In this document: piece by piece, positions 52,701 to 61,971 of the stretch
Position numbering within the stretch: position 1 is the stretch's first letter
How the letters are laid out: every line of letters starts with the position of its first letter
NCBI GenBank assembly: GCA_963837025.1
Contig: CAWILT010000001.1
Span: forward strand, 496,001-560,000
Source of the DNA: JALZUV01 sp963837025
GTDB taxonomy: Bacteria; Pseudomonadota; Alphaproteobacteria; Rickettsiales; JALZUV01
DNA length: 64,000 bases
Direction: 5' to 3'
Position numbers and translations under genes: made by a program
Notes under the pieces: generated by a model
The model's database searches: none
Seen by the model: the letters and a program-made list of their open reading frames with translations, nothing else
Told to the model about the DNA's origin: nothing

Positions 52701-54068
52701 ATGCCTTATATGGCTTTGGTGAAGAAAATTTTAAAATGCACATTGGCACTGATGCTAGTGGGGCTTTATGCTCCATCAGCCTATGCGCTATCGCTAATTC
52801 GCGATGCTGAAACGGAAAAATTAATCCGCGATTATTCTGATCCTATTTTTAGGGCGGCTAATTTAGATCCTTCAACCATTCGCATTTTTATCGTAAATGA
52901 TTCGTCCATTAATGCGTTTGTAGCGGGTGGGGCTAATATGTTTATTCATACGGGTCTTATTACGGCGGCCGATGATCCGAATATGCTCATTGGCGTGATT
53001 GCGCATGAGGCAGGCCATATTGCTGGCGGGCATTTAGCACGTGGCTCTGAGGCACTTGAAGATGCGCAATTAACCACCATTCTATCCTATGTATTAGGTG
53101 CGGCAGCGGGTCTTGCAGGTGGCAGCGGTCAAGCAGCGGCTGGAGTTATTTCTGCAGGGCATCACCTAACCACACGAAATTTTTTATCTTTTACCCGCAT
53201 AAATGAACAAGCTGCTGATCAGGCCGCATTAGATTATCTTGATGAGACTAATGTGCCCGCAACGGGCTTGCTAAGTTTAATGGAAAAGTTGCGCGCACGC
53301 GAACAAATTTACCGTGGTCAGGTTGATCCTTATGCCCTAACGCACCCCCTTTCAAAAGAGCGTATTTCCAATGTTAGGGCGCATCTATTAAAAAAATCCA
53401 GCACAAAATACCCTGAAATAAATGTAACAAAATTACGCGAACATCGGCGTGTTTTGGGTAAGTTAAAAGGTTTTCTCAACGATCCACAAATTACACTTAA
53501 TAACGCCATAAGTAATAGTGAAGAAGATCGCATTGCCGTGATCGTAGCGCATCATCGTTTATCACAAACTACGCAAGCTTTAAAAGGTGTTGACCAATTT
53601 TTAATGAGTGAACCCAAAAATCCTTATTTTTTAGAGCTTAAAGCGCAAATTTTATCAGAAAGCGGCAGGCATCAAGAGGCATTACCTTTAATAAAGCAAG
53701 CACGGGAATTATTGCCACAAAGCGCGCTTTTGCGAACCGATTATGCTAAGTCGATAATGTCACAGCCCGTAATAAACTATGAATTAGCCGCTCAGGAGCT
53801 AGCCCGTGCGAGCGAGCTTGATAATACCAATGCCCTAACATGGCAATTATTGGGTCAAGCCAAAGCTGAACTAAAACAATCGGGTCAAGCATTATTAGCA
53901 TATGCAGAAGCGGCATTGTTGCGCAATGAAGCTGATCTTGCTCGGCGTTACGCTAGCGATGCCCTTGAAAAACTTTCCTCCGGATCACCTTCTCTGTTGC
54001 GCGCGCAAGATCTGCGTGAAGAAGCCATCCGTTTACAGAAGAAAAAGGAAGAAAAAGCTTCTACCTAG
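52701..54068 (+). CDS. M48-family periplasmic metalloprotease with TPR repeats (BepA-like)
   Basis: This 455-aa protein resembles BepA/YfgC proteases that degrade or chaperone misassembled outer-membrane proteins. A signal peptide (about residues 1-29, ending APSAYA) precedes an M48 domain with the zinc motif HEAGH (His102, Glu103, His106). The third ligand is the Glu in NEQAADQAALDYL. A TPR-like region follows (about 290-430, RHQEALPLIKQAREL and LGQAKAELKQSG). The gene is 24 bp after rne and 44 bp before the DsbA-like gene, all on the plus strand. This protease/DsbA order next to rne recurs in alphaproteobacteria. Confidence 0.9.
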   Translation: MPYMALVKKILKCTLALMLVGLYAPSAYALSLIRDAETEKLIRDYSDPIFRAANLDPSTIRIFIVNDSSINAFVAGGANMFIHTGLITAADDPNMLIGVIAHEAGHIAGGHLARGSEALEDAQLTTILSYVLGAAAGLAGGSGQAAAGVISAGHHLTTRNFLSFTRINEQAADQAALDYLDETNVPATGLLSLMEKLRAREQIYRGQVDPYALTHPLSKERISNVRAHLLKKSSTKYPEINVTKLREHRRVLGKLKGFLNDPQITLNNAISNSEEDRIAVIVAHHRLSQTTQALKGVDQFLMSEPKNPYFLELKAQILSESGRHQEALPLIKQARELLPQSALLRTDYAKSIMSQPVINYELAAQELARASELDNTNALTWQLLGQAKAELKQSGQALLAYAEAALLRNEADLARRYASDALEKLSSGSPSLLRAQDLREEAIRLQKKKEEKAST

Positions 54069-54112
54069 TTTCAAAACAACCTAATCTAACGGCTGAAAAA
54101 GGAGATTATAAC

Positions 54113-54889
54113 ATGAGTGATATTTCAAAATTAGTGGTTACAGGTGTAGCCTGTTTAGCCCTTGGTGCGGTAGCGGTTATTGGTTTTACCAACATTAACC
54201 CAATCACAACCACTTCAAATGTAAACGCGAAAGAAGCTGATATTGAAGCTATTGTTGCGCGCTATATTGAGCAAAACCCAGAAAAGCTCGTTGAGTCTCT
54301 CCAGAATTTTCAGACTAAAATGGTTGAAAAACAGCAACAAGATGCTGGTCAGGCAGTGCAAGAAAATATTGATGTTTTAACCAGTTACGAAAATTCGCCA
54401 AGCATTGGCACGGGCGAAAGTGGTGTAACCATCGTTGAGTTTTTCGATTATAATTGTGGTTATTGCAAGCGTATGGAACCCACTGTTAAAGAAGTTTTAG
54501 CAGCGCATCCTGATATTCGTTTTGTGTTTAAAGAATTCCCGATTCTTTCAGAAGGTTCTCAGCTCGCATCAAAGGCAGCGCTGGCTATCAACTACATTAA
54601 CCCTGATAAATATATGGAATATCACAGCATGTTGATGCAACATAAAGGCCAATATGATATTGCCGCGTTGAAAGATTATGCCGGACAAGTTCAGGTCAAT
54701 TTAATTGAATTTGAAAAAGAAATGAATGGCGAACGGGTTGCTAAAGAGCTTCAGCAAAATCAGGAAATTGCGGCTAAAGTTGGTGTGCAGGGCACTCCAG
54801 CACTTATCATTGGCAATGAGTTAGTACCGGGCGCAATTCCGTTTGCTGATTTAGATAGCCGTATCAAATCGCTTAAAGAACAGCAGTAA
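54113..54889 (+). CDS. DsbA-family thiol:disulfide oxidoreductase
   Basis: This 258-aa periplasmic protein has an N-terminal hydrophobic anchor or uncleaved signal (about residues 7-27), a short helical DsbA_N-like region (about 40-90) and a thioredoxin-fold domain. The redox motif is CGYC (Cys115-Cys118, in FDYNCGYCKRMEP), with the cis-proline region GVQGTPALII near residue 228. It resembles DsbA/DsbG-like proteins of the ScsC/BdbD type. An AAGGAG ribosome-binding site lies 8 bases before the ATG. It is adjacent to a periplasmic protease gene and probably serves envelope protein folding. Confidence 0.9.
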   Translation: MSDISKLVVTGVACLALGAVAVIGFTNINPITTTSNVNAKEADIEAIVARYIEQNPEKLVESLQNFQTKMVEKQQQDAGQAVQENIDVLTSYENSPSIGTGESGVTIVEFFDYNCGYCKRMEPTVKEVLAAHPDIRFVFKEFPILSEGSQLASKAALAINYINPDKYMEYHSMLMQHKGQYDIAALKDYAGQVQVNLIEFEKEMNGERVAKELQQNQEIAAKVGVQGTPALIIGNELVPGAIPFADLDSRIKSLKEQQ

Positions 54890-54890
54890 T

Positions 54891-55664
54891 TTACATCTCA
54901 GCTTTGGCAAAATAAAACTGCCAAAGTAAGGTTAATCGATTATCAGCCGGATGTTTTGCCAGTGCAATCTCCGGCTGATTTTGCATAAGCGTGCTGCGAT
55001 ATCGAATGAATGGCACTGCCCGATTTAAAAGCAAGGGCGTTTTTGAATCGGAAAGTTGGTTAAGCGAAGCCTCAATACGTCGCGCGAGCGCGCGCACCAT
55101 ATGACAAAGCGCTTCAAAATCCTCAGCGGAACTTTCGAGTATGTTTGTTCCATGTGTTGTGGCTACTTCTTGCGGAATTGTGGAAACACCTTGCGCTAGA
55201 TGATAGCCTGTTGACCATAGCAACCCTTGTAATGCCCATAAAAATCCAAGGCTTTGCAATCCTTTAATCTCCTCATCCGATTGCGCTAATAGTTGCCAAA
55301 ATTCACCGGTTGCCGTCGCGTAAATGTCTAACTCCTTAATTGTGGCAAAGCGATAACCTTTTTCCAAATCTTGTTCTCGAGCTTCAATAGCATTGGCCAA
55401 TGGCGCTAAATTTTTATTTAATCCATGTAATGCTACAACTACCGGATGATTGAGCGGTTTTTGCAAAGCATCCATCCACCATTTTAAGCGGATAGCACCC
55501 GTAACTGCTTCGCTCATTTCAGCACTACGCGAAATTTCAACGTTGAATGCACCCAGCACCCATAATTGTTCGCGCAGCTTGGGAGGTAAGGTAAGACTTA
55601 AAAGATAACGCGGATAATCTTTTTCGCGCAGTATTTGCCTACAATGCTGTATTGGTGTAACCAT
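54891..55664 (-). CDS. Squalene/phytoene synthase-fold protein, NDUFAF6-like
   Basis: This 257-aa protein has the isoprenoid synthase-like helical fold. The segment AFNVEISRSAEMSEAVTGAIRLKWWMDAL (two parts of one helix pair, about residues 39-67) matches the NDUFAF6 class rather than catalytic synthases. The first DxxxD metal-binding motif is replaced by a stretch with Glu and Ser. Human NDUFAF6 assists respiratory complex I assembly. It is divergent from the HpnE-like gene, 28 bp apart, so the two share a promoter region. I chose the ATG at 55664; the frame also offers GTG at 55667. Catalytic activity is doubtful. Confidence 0.75.
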   Translation of the reverse strand: MVTPIQHCRQILREKDYPRYLLSLTLPPKLREQLWVLGAFNVEISRSAEMSEAVTGAIRLKWWMDALQKPLNHPVVVALHGLNKNLAPLANAIEAREQDLEKGYRFATIKELDIYATATGEFWQLLAQSDEEIKGLQSLGFLWALQGLLWSTGYHLAQGVSTIPQEVATTHGTNILESSAEDFEALCHMVRALARRIEASLNQLSDSKTPLLLNRAVPFIRYRSTLMQNQPEIALAKHPADNRLTLLWQFYFAKAEM

Positions 55665-55692
55665 CACACTTAACTAACGCGTATAAATTTAA

Positions 55693-56907
55693 ATGCTAGA
55701 GCAAATGACCTCCCCTTCTAAACCGCGCCATGTTTATGTAGTAGGCGCTGGTCTTTCAGGCTTGGCTTGTGCTTTGCAACTGCACCAAAAACGCGTGCCT
55801 GTTTCTTTATTTGAAGCCACCCAATATGCAGGTGGGCGTTGCCGCACTTATGAAGATAAAAGCCTAAATTGCAGACTAGATAATGGCAACCATCTTATTT
55901 TACGCGCCAATCGCGCTACTGTGCGCTACATAAACCGTTTAAATGCCACCAAACATTTTTATAAGTTTAGCGATAATTTTGCGTTCATGGATGTCCAAAA
56001 TGGTAAGCGGTGGAATGTAAAACTACCCTTTATACGCGATGCTTGGCGGCTATATCCACTTATTTTGGCGAATAAAAACCAGATAGTATCGGAATGTTTT
56101 GATACGCAAAGCGAATTTTATTCGCATTTTATTACTCCATTTTGCCTTGCCGCGCTTAACACGCACCCTGAAAAGGCGGCCGCTTGGATATTGCGAAGTT
56201 TAATTTGGCGTTTGGCGTTCCCTAAAGCCGCCGATTATTTGCAAGTGCGCACCCATTTTGATAAAGCCCTAATTAACCCCGTTATCGCGCAGCTGCCCCA
56301 TGTTGAATTTATGCAGCGTTTGCAGAAAATTGAGTTGCAGGATAACCGCATTAGCGCACTGCAATTTACAGAATATCGCCAAATTATTAAACCGAACGAT
56401 CGTGTTGTTTTGGCACTACCACCCGATACATTAGCCAAACTTTTGCCTAGCCTTAAACTGCCTGAATTTGAATATCACACCATTGTTAACGGGCATTTTA
56501 AAATGAATAATCAAGGCTTATCGCCTCGTGTTCTAGCAACGGTAAACAGCCCATTGCATTGGGTGTTTCTACAACAGGGCATTCTATCAACTACCACTAG
56601 TCATGCCGAAAATTCCGCACTCTATAATAAGCATAATATCGCTGAAATGCTGTGGCAGGAAGTGGCTAAATGCTATCCCACATTGCGTGGCAGACCGATG
56701 CCTGAACATCGTATAGTAACCGAAAAACGCGCCACACTTGCTGCTAGCCCAAAAAATTTAGCCTTACGCCCCTCACCTCAGATGCATTTAACCAATGCGC
56801 ATCTGGCTGGTGACTGGTTTAATGCGCCACTTCCCTCTTGCATTGAACATTCGATTCAGTCTGGCCAACGAGCCGCACGCTGGTGCTTGAAGCAAGCCAA
56901 ACAATAG
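55693..56907 (+). CDS. HpnE-like FAD-dependent amine oxidase-family protein
   Basis: This 404-aa protein has an N-terminal FAD Rossmann motif (VVGAGLSGLACALQL, about residues 16-30). The FAD-dependent amine oxidase-type segment EATQYAGGRCRTY follows, then LDNGNHLILRANRATVRYI. The C-terminus has LAGDWFNAPLPSCIEHSIQSGQRAA in two pieces. It resembles HpnE (hydroxysqualene dehydroxylase), which completes squalene synthesis for hopanoids. HpnC and HpnD are not seen as canonical synthases beside it; only an NDUFAF6-like protein is. The start could also be the internal ATG at 55705. Role in squalene synthesis is likely but not certain. Confidence 0.8.
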   Translation: MLEQMTSPSKPRHVYVVGAGLSGLACALQLHQKRVPVSLFEATQYAGGRCRTYEDKSLNCRLDNGNHLILRANRATVRYINRLNATKHFYKFSDNFAFMDVQNGKRWNVKLPFIRDAWRLYPLILANKNQIVSECFDTQSEFYSHFITPFCLAALNTHPEKAAAWILRSLIWRLAFPKAADYLQVRTHFDKALINPVIAQLPHVEFMQRLQKIELQDNRISALQFTEYRQIIKPNDRVVLALPPDTLAKLLPSLKLPEFEYHTIVNGHFKMNNQGLSPRVLATVNSPLHWVFLQQGILSTTTSHAENSALYNKHNIAEMLWQEVAKCYPTLRGRPMPEHRIVTEKRATLAASPKNLALRPSPQMHLTNAHLAGDWFNAPLPSCIEHSIQSGQRAARWCLKQAKQ

Positions 56908-56921
56908 GTTAAAAGCGTTGC

Positions 56922-58247
56922 ATGACGCTAACGTTGCAAAATACCATTACCCGCAAACGCGAGGATTTTATCCCTGCTGATAAAGATAGAGTCACCCTCT
57001 ATGCCTGCGGCCCCACGGTTTATGATCGACCCCATTTGGGCAATGCTCGCGCGGTAGTCGTTTATGATATGCTGTTTCGTATATTGCGTTTTATCTACGG
57101 CGCGAAAGACGTTATCTATGCGCGCAATATAACCGATATTGACGATAAGATTATCCAAGCGGCGACGGAACGCGGCGTTGCCATTAACGAATTAACAACG
57201 CAAATAACCAAAGCTTTCCATCACGATATTGCTGCGCTAAATTGCTTGCCTCCCACATATGAACCCCGCGCTACCGAATATATTACGCAAATGACAACGA
57301 TGATTAGCACGCTTATTGACAATGGTGCCGCTTATGAAGCTGATAGTCATGTGTATTTTGATGTAACCTCAAACCCCGATTATGGTCAGTTATCGGGTCG
57401 AAAATTAGATGAGCTCGTCGCTGGCGCGCGCGTTAAAATCGGCACATTTAAAAATCACCCCGGTGACTTTGTACTATGGAAACCTGCCACAGAAAATGAG
57501 AGTGGTTTTGATAGTCCCTTTGGATTTGGCCGCCCCGGCTGGCATATTGAATGTTCCGCCATGAGCACTGATCTGCTTGGTATTAATTTTGATATTCACG
57601 GAGGTGGGGCTGATTTAAAGTTCCCCCATCACGAGAATGAAATCGCCCAAAGCTGTGCAGCAAATCCCGGCAGCCACTTTGCTAAATACTGGGTGCATAA
57701 CGGTTTTCTAACCATAAATGGCGAAAAAATGAGCAAGTCGCTTGGCAACTTTACCACCGTACACGATTTGCTCGAGAGCGGAACTGAGGGTGAAGTCATT
57801 CGCCTTGCATTCCTCCTTACCAAATATCACGACCCGCTGGATTGGAATCCGAAGCTCTTATCCGATGCGAAAAAAATGTTGGATAGCTGGTATCGTAAGT
57901 TGCAGGGCAAATCGGTTGAAAAAGCCCTCCCCCCCCAAGCATTTATCAATGCGTTGAAAGAGGATATGAACTTACCCTTAGCCATTAGTTTAATGCACCA
58001 AGCAGATGCGCCACAACTGCTCGCCATGGGTGAACTTATTGGATTACTCACCCACGAACCAGAAAGCTGGTTTAAAGGCAAAAATTCCGACAATAATGGC
58101 GAAATTCAATCGCTCATCCAACAACGTATTGACGCGAAAAAAGCAAAAGATTTCGCGGAGTCTGATCGCATTCGTCAATTACTTGAAAGCCAAGGTATTA
58201 TCTTAGAAGATAAGCGCGATGGCACGACTAATTGGCGGCGCGAATAA
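56922..58247 (+). CDS. cysS: Cysteinyl-tRNA synthetase
   Basis: CysS charges tRNA with cysteine. The 441-aa protein has the zinc-binding Cys29 in CGPTVYDRPHLGNAR, with HLGN (38-41) as the HIGH signature. Other zinc ligands lie in the GWHIECSAMS and HHENEIAQ regions. KMSKS is at 269-273. The C-terminal anticodon-binding helix bundle ends with RIRQLLESQGIILED. It follows the HpnE-like gene at 14 bp and is next to cimA with 1 bp between. Confidence 0.97.
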   Translation: MTLTLQNTITRKREDFIPADKDRVTLYACGPTVYDRPHLGNARAVVVYDMLFRILRFIYGAKDVIYARNITDIDDKIIQAATERGVAINELTTQITKAFHHDIAALNCLPPTYEPRATEYITQMTTMISTLIDNGAAYEADSHVYFDVTSNPDYGQLSGRKLDELVAGARVKIGTFKNHPGDFVLWKPATENESGFDSPFGFGRPGWHIECSAMSTDLLGINFDIHGGGADLKFPHHENEIAQSCAANPGSHFAKYWVHNGFLTINGEKMSKSLGNFTTVHDLLESGTEGEVIRLAFLLTKYHDPLDWNPKLLSDAKKMLDSWYRKLQGKSVEKALPPQAFINALKEDMNLPLAISLMHQADAPQLLAMGELIGLLTHEPESWFKGKNSDNNGEIQSLIQQRIDAKKAKDFAESDRIRQLLESQGIILEDKRDGTTNWRRE

Positions 58248-58248
58248 G

Positions 58249-59847
58249 ATGCAACCCAAAGACAGAGTGTATCTTTACGATTCAACCTTGCGTGATGGAG
58301 CACAAGCACGGGGCGTAGATTTTTCAGTATCGGACAAAATTGCACTCACCAAACAGATGGATGCCTTTGGTATTGATTTTATTGAAGGCGGCTGGCCGGG
58401 TGCTAACCCCAATGATGATTTATTTTTTGAAACAGCACCCAAAACCAAACATGCCGAAATTACAGCATTTGGTATGACGCGTAAAAAAGGATGTTCAGCT
58501 GCGAACGATCCCGGTTTAGCCTCGCTATTAAATGGCCATAAAGGCAATATATGCCTGGTAGGTAAAAGCTGGGATTTTCAGGTTGAAACGGCCTTGCAAG
58601 TGTCGCTTAAAGAAAACTTGCGCATGGTTGGCGAAAGCATCGCGCATCTAAAATCGCAATCGCGCAAGGTACATTTCGATGCCGAACATTTCTTCGATGG
58701 CTTTAAAGCCAACCGCGCTTACAGTTTACAAGTGCTGGAACAAGCCATACAAGCGGGCGCCGATTGGCTGGTGCTATGCGATACAAATGGCGGCAGCTTG
58801 CCCCATGAAGTTTCGGAGATTGTGGCTGATATTAAACAAACTTATCCCGAGGCAAAGCTTGGTATTCATTGCCATAACGATACGGAAAATGCGGTAGCAA
58901 ATTCCCTTGCTGCTGTGCGCGCAGGAGTACGACAGGTTCAAGGCACCCTCAATGGGGTGGGTGAGCGATGCGGTAACGCCAACCTCATCAGTATCATCCC
59001 ATCGCTAATGTTAAAAATGGGTTTTGCTACCGGCGTAAAGCCCGAAAATTTAAAAAATATTACCAAACTCTCGCGCTTTTTGGATGATAGGTTAAACCGC
59101 AGCGCCAATCCCCATGCAGCTTACGTGGGTGAAGCAGCATTTGCGCATAAAGGCGGCCTGCACGTATCTGCCATGGCGCGCGATAGCCGCACTTATGAAC
59201 ATATCGCACCGCAATTGGTGGGCAATGAACGCGTCATTCTCGTTTCCGATAAAGCAGGGCGCAGCAATGTGATAAACCGCCTTTTACAAATGGGATTAAA
59301 AGACGAAGCAGAACATAAAGATTTGCCCAAACTAATTGCCGAAATTAAGCAACGCGAAATGCAAGGCTACGCTTATGATGCAGCCGATGCTAGCTTTAAT
59401 CTACTCGCGCGCCGTATGCTGGGAACGGTGCCGCGCTATTTTAAAGTAGAGGGTTACCGCGCATCAGATGAGCGGCGCTATAATGTTAAAGGTCATCTGG
59501 TAAATCAATCCGATGCGACCATCAAAATTAGCATTAAAAATGAAGTGATTATGACGGCTGCTGAAGGTAACGGCCCCGTAAATGCGCTAGATAGCGCCTT
59601 GCGCAAAGCGTTGGAAATTCATTATCCTAAAGTGGGTCAAGTGTCGTTGACGGATTATAAAGTGCGTATATTAACCCCACAAGATGCCACCAAAGCCACC
59701 ACACGCGTGATGATTGAAAGCCGCGATGAAAAAGGGAATGTATGGAACACCGTTGGCGTTTCGGCTAACGTAATCGATGCTTCATTCGAAGCTCTCTACG
59801 ATTCAATCATCTATCATTTATCGAAAGAAAAAGTGAAACCGCTTTAA
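58249..59847 (+). CDS. cimA: (R)-citramalate synthase
   Basis: CimA condenses pyruvate and acetyl-CoA into citramalate, giving a threonine-independent route to isoleucine. The 532-aa protein has the HMGL-like TIM barrel with STLRDGAQARGVDFS near the N-terminus, the metal-binding GIHCHNDTENAVANS, and NGVGERCGNANL. A LeuA-type regulatory dimerisation domain follows (about residues 395-525, with VKVGQ-type repeats and NALDSALRKALE). The family is distinguished from LeuA by the longer central linker and ARGVDFS. I used the ATG at 58249; the ATG at 58219 would overlap cysS by 29 bases. TAATG joins it to the next gene. Confidence 0.9.
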   Translation: MQPKDRVYLYDSTLRDGAQARGVDFSVSDKIALTKQMDAFGIDFIEGGWPGANPNDDLFFETAPKTKHAEITAFGMTRKKGCSAANDPGLASLLNGHKGNICLVGKSWDFQVETALQVSLKENLRMVGESIAHLKSQSRKVHFDAEHFFDGFKANRAYSLQVLEQAIQAGADWLVLCDTNGGSLPHEVSEIVADIKQTYPEAKLGIHCHNDTENAVANSLAAVRAGVRQVQGTLNGVGERCGNANLISIIPSLMLKMGFATGVKPENLKNITKLSRFLDDRLNRSANPHAAYVGEAAFAHKGGLHVSAMARDSRTYEHIAPQLVGNERVILVSDKAGRSNVINRLLQMGLKDEAEHKDLPKLIAEIKQREMQGYAYDAADASFNLLARRMLGTVPRYFKVEGYRASDERRYNVKGHLVNQSDATIKISIKNEVIMTAAEGNGPVNALDSALRKALEIHYPKVGQVSLTDYKVRILTPQDATKATTRVMIESRDEKGNVWNTVGVSANVIDASFEALYDSIIYHLSKEKVKPL

Positions 59848-60545
59848 TGTTAGCGGTGGTTTTAGTTGCCCCACAGATGGGCGAAAATATTGGGGCGGTG
59901 GCGCGGGCGATGGGGAATTTTGGGCTGAATGATTTGCGGATTGTTAGCCCGCGTGATGGATGGCCTAATGAGGCGGCTATCGCTATGGCAGCACATGCCA
60001 AACCCATTATTGAACAGGCAAAAATATTTGATAATTTAGCTGATGCCGTGGCCGATTGCACGTATGTTGCTGCTGCAACGGCGCGCAACCGCGAGCTAAA
60101 AAAACCGCATCACCACTCCAAAAATTGGATGGAATTTGCACCCCAAAATAAAGCTGCCTTATTGTTTGGACGTGAAAATAACGGCCTTTCAAACGAAGAA
60201 ATTTCTTACGCCCATGCGATTGTATCGGTGCCCGTTGACGCAGCCTGCCCCTCTATCAATCTATCACAATCGGCTGCTATTTTGTGCTATGAGTGGTTTC
60301 AATACCACCATACCAAATCAATAACTACGTCACTTGAAACATGCGCTCCGATGCAAGAACTTGAGCATTTTTTTGATAAACTTGAATTTAATTTAGACAA
60401 AACAAACTTTTGGCAAGTGGCGGAAAAGAAACCGAAAATGCTACAGAATATTCGAACGCTTTTGATGCGTGCACAGCCAAACTCGCAAGAAGTGCGCACT
60501 CTACATGGTATCGTTAAAGCGCTAAGCCGCAGGGATAAGAACTAA
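59847..60545 (+). CDS. TrmJ-like tRNA/rRNA SpoU methyltransferase
   Basis: This 232-aa SPOUT enzyme is a TrmJ-type 2'-O-ribose methyltransferase, probably for tRNA wobble-loop position 32. Motif 1 is the N-terminal VLVAPQMGENIGAVARAMGNFGLNDLRIV (in two parts, residues 5-33), and motif 2 is FGRENNGLSNEE. Motif 3 is VPVDAACPSINLSQSAAI. A C-terminal helical extension (about residues 165-232, LEHFFDKLEFNL) resembles TrmJ. The start overlaps the cimA stop (TAATG). The end overlaps the converging HIG1 gene by 4 bases. Target base not proven. Confidence 0.88.
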   Translation: MLAVVLVAPQMGENIGAVARAMGNFGLNDLRIVSPRDGWPNEAAIAMAAHAKPIIEQAKIFDNLADAVADCTYVAAATARNRELKKPHHHSKNWMEFAPQNKAALLFGRENNGLSNEEISYAHAIVSVPVDAACPSINLSQSAAILCYEWFQYHHTKSITTSLETCAPMQELEHFFDKLEFNLDKTNFWQVAEKKPKMLQNIRTLLMRAQPNSQEVRTLHGIVKALSRRDKN

Positions 60546-60733
60546 TCTTTCAAAACAAACATTACGGCTAACAATGCCAATGCAATACCTTGAAATAGCA
60601 CGCGTAGGCTCATTAATTTATTCGCATATTTGCGGTTAAATTCACCACCCGTTGCCATGCCAAACAAACCTAAGCCTAACGCGAGTACGGTTAGAACAAC
60701 AAAAACTAACATTACAATGAGTAATGGCGACAT
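60542..60733 (-). CDS. HIG1/twin-transmembrane domain protein
   Basis: This 63-aa protein has two hydrophobic helices (about 4-25 and 42-60) separated by a basic loop (GGEFNRKYANKLMSLR), ending VLFQGIALALLAVMFVLKD. This is the HIG1 domain pattern (hypoxia-induced, linked to respiratory supercomplexes in mitochondria and to small membrane proteins in alphaproteobacteria). The ATG at 60733 is preceded by GAGGG at about 5 bases; a TTG 12 bases further upstream is less likely. The gene begins one base after the zinc-finger gene stop. Confidence 0.8.
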   Translation of the reverse strand: MSPLLIVMLVFVVLTVLALGLGLFGMATGGEFNRKYANKLMSLRVLFQGIALALLAVMFVLKD

Positions 60734-60734
60734 A

Positions 60735-60905
60735 TTAACCCTCAAATATAAATTGTTTATCGCAATATGGGCAAATTACTTGTTTGGTAATATGGTGAAT
60801 ATGCAAGAATTCTTGCGGATGCCCCAAAATGCCCCCACCATCGCAAACCACTTCAATCCGATCTACAATAATTACATTGTCTTTATTCAAAATGGTTTTT
60901 TCCAT
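60735..60905 (-). CDS. CHCC zinc-finger small protein (NDUFS6-like)
   Basis: This 56-aa gene was found by direct translation. The start ATG is at 60905 and the TAA at 60737-60735. The sequence has Cys21 (CDGGGGILGHP), His29, and CPYC (Cys45, Cys48), the CHCC zinc-binding pattern of alphaproteobacterial zinc-finger proteins and mitochondrial NDUFS6 tails. It precedes the HIG1 gene by one base, so both are one transcript. Role: likely part of, or associated with, the respiratory chain; this is inference from family. Confidence 0.88.
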   Translation of the reverse strand: MEKTILNKDNVIIVDRIEVVCDGGGILGHPQEFLHIHHITKQVICPYCDKQFIFEG

Positions 60906-60957
60906 ACACTACATATAGTGCGAACCAGCGCAAACTCAACGCCAATATGCAAAATTA

Positions 60958-61854
60958 TTAGAAAATAAATGGTTGGCCTGAACTTGCACCATTCGATGAG
61001 CTTGAAGATTTATTGAGCGTTAGTTGCTTGACTGAAGATGCAGCGGGCCGTGTAACGAGCACACCATTTTGGCGGCTTTTTGTAAACTCACTTTTACTTT
61101 CCGAGTGGGTCACAGTTTGCTGGCCATCTTTTGAAATTTTAATGAGCTTCATACGAGGAGAAATATGTTTTTTAGCTGACTCATTCACCTGATAACCCGC
61201 ATATTTAGAATTACTGTTTTTAATGGATGCATATTTATTCGATTTTATAGACGCTGGACGCTCAGCAAAGATAACCTTGGAATCCGCTGCAGCTCCCAAC
61301 TTTTTAACAACTTTTTCCCACTTCCCAAAAACCGTTGAAAAATATTTTGATCCTAAAGAAGGAGTGCGCGAATGATAAGCTGCGGTCGCCTTATTCCAAG
61401 AACGCAACTCATCAAAATTCTCTCTTAAAAATCGCGCAGCATAAGCAATATTATAGCGAGGCTCCATCGCTTGTTCGATATTCGAAAACGCATTGCCATG
61501 ATACATTAAATTTACTTGCATGCAGCCTACGTCGATGCTGGAAACACCTTTCGCCTGATATTCACGAACTTTGTTGATAGCCTCTTGCTTAGTATCAAAA
61601 TAGTACCCTTTTCCATTTACATTAATCGTCCATGGCCAAGGCACTAATAGCCCTAAACGCTGATGGTAGCGCCCGGATTCAGCACTAGCAATGGCTGCCA
61701 GCCAGTGAGTTGGAATTTGATGAAAACGCTCAGCTTTGGGCAAGTATTGCGTGCATTGTTGCGCGCCTTCAAGCAATGTATCTGCTTGTGCAAATTTAAA
61801 GCTGCCAAATAATAGGCAGCAGGACAGTAAAATCATCTTCCCGTAAAAGAGCAT
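60958..61854 (-). CDS. Soluble lytic transglycosylase-like protein (SLT domain)
   Basis: This 298-aa exported enzyme should cut peptidoglycan glycan strands. A signal peptide (about residues 1-24, MLFYGKMILLSCCLLFGS) precedes an SLT domain. The catalytic Glu59 lies in ASAESGRYHQ, and conserved GCMQVNLMYH and YNIAYAARFL motifs follow (about residues 116-125 and 138-147). After about residue 185 the protein is Lys/Ser-rich and disordered, ending SSNGASSGQPFIF. It follows the CHCC zinc-finger gene's region on the same strand. It may aid flagellar or secretion assembly, but no such gene is near. Confidence 0.88.
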   Translation of the reverse strand: MLFYGKMILLSCCLLFGSFKFAQADTLLEGAQQCTQYLPKAERFHQIPTHWLAAIASAESGRYHQRLGLLVPWPWTINVNGKGYYFDTKQEAINKVREYQAKGVSSIDVGCMQVNLMYHGNAFSNIEQAMEPRYNIAYAARFLRENFDELRSWNKATAAYHSRTPSLGSKYFSTVFGKWEKVVKKLGAAADSKVIFAERPASIKSNKYASIKNSNSKYAGYQVNESAKKHISPRMKLIKISKDGQQTVTHSESKSEFTKSRQNGVLVTRPAASSVKQLTLNKSSSSSNGASSGQPFIF

Positions 61855-61924
61855 GCATTGCTTTCGTTTATGTGAGGGGCTATTTCCCCCTTCTTGATTT
61901 GGTCAAGATACCATGCTTACCGCC

Positions 61925-61971
61925 AAATTTCTAGTTTATTACTGCTAAAGAGCCCCTGAAAACTAGAATTT
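61925..61971. repeat. Imperfect inverted repeat between lytic transglycosylase and usg
   Basis: AAATTTCTAGTTT and AAACTAGAATTT form a 12-13 bp stem with one bulged base around a 22-base loop. It lies in the divergent spacer (61855-62036). A TTAA-N7-TTAG sequence follows at 61979-61993, one base from the CtrA consensus. The hairpin may be an operator or leader structure; no clear T-run follows it. Confidence 0.45.
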
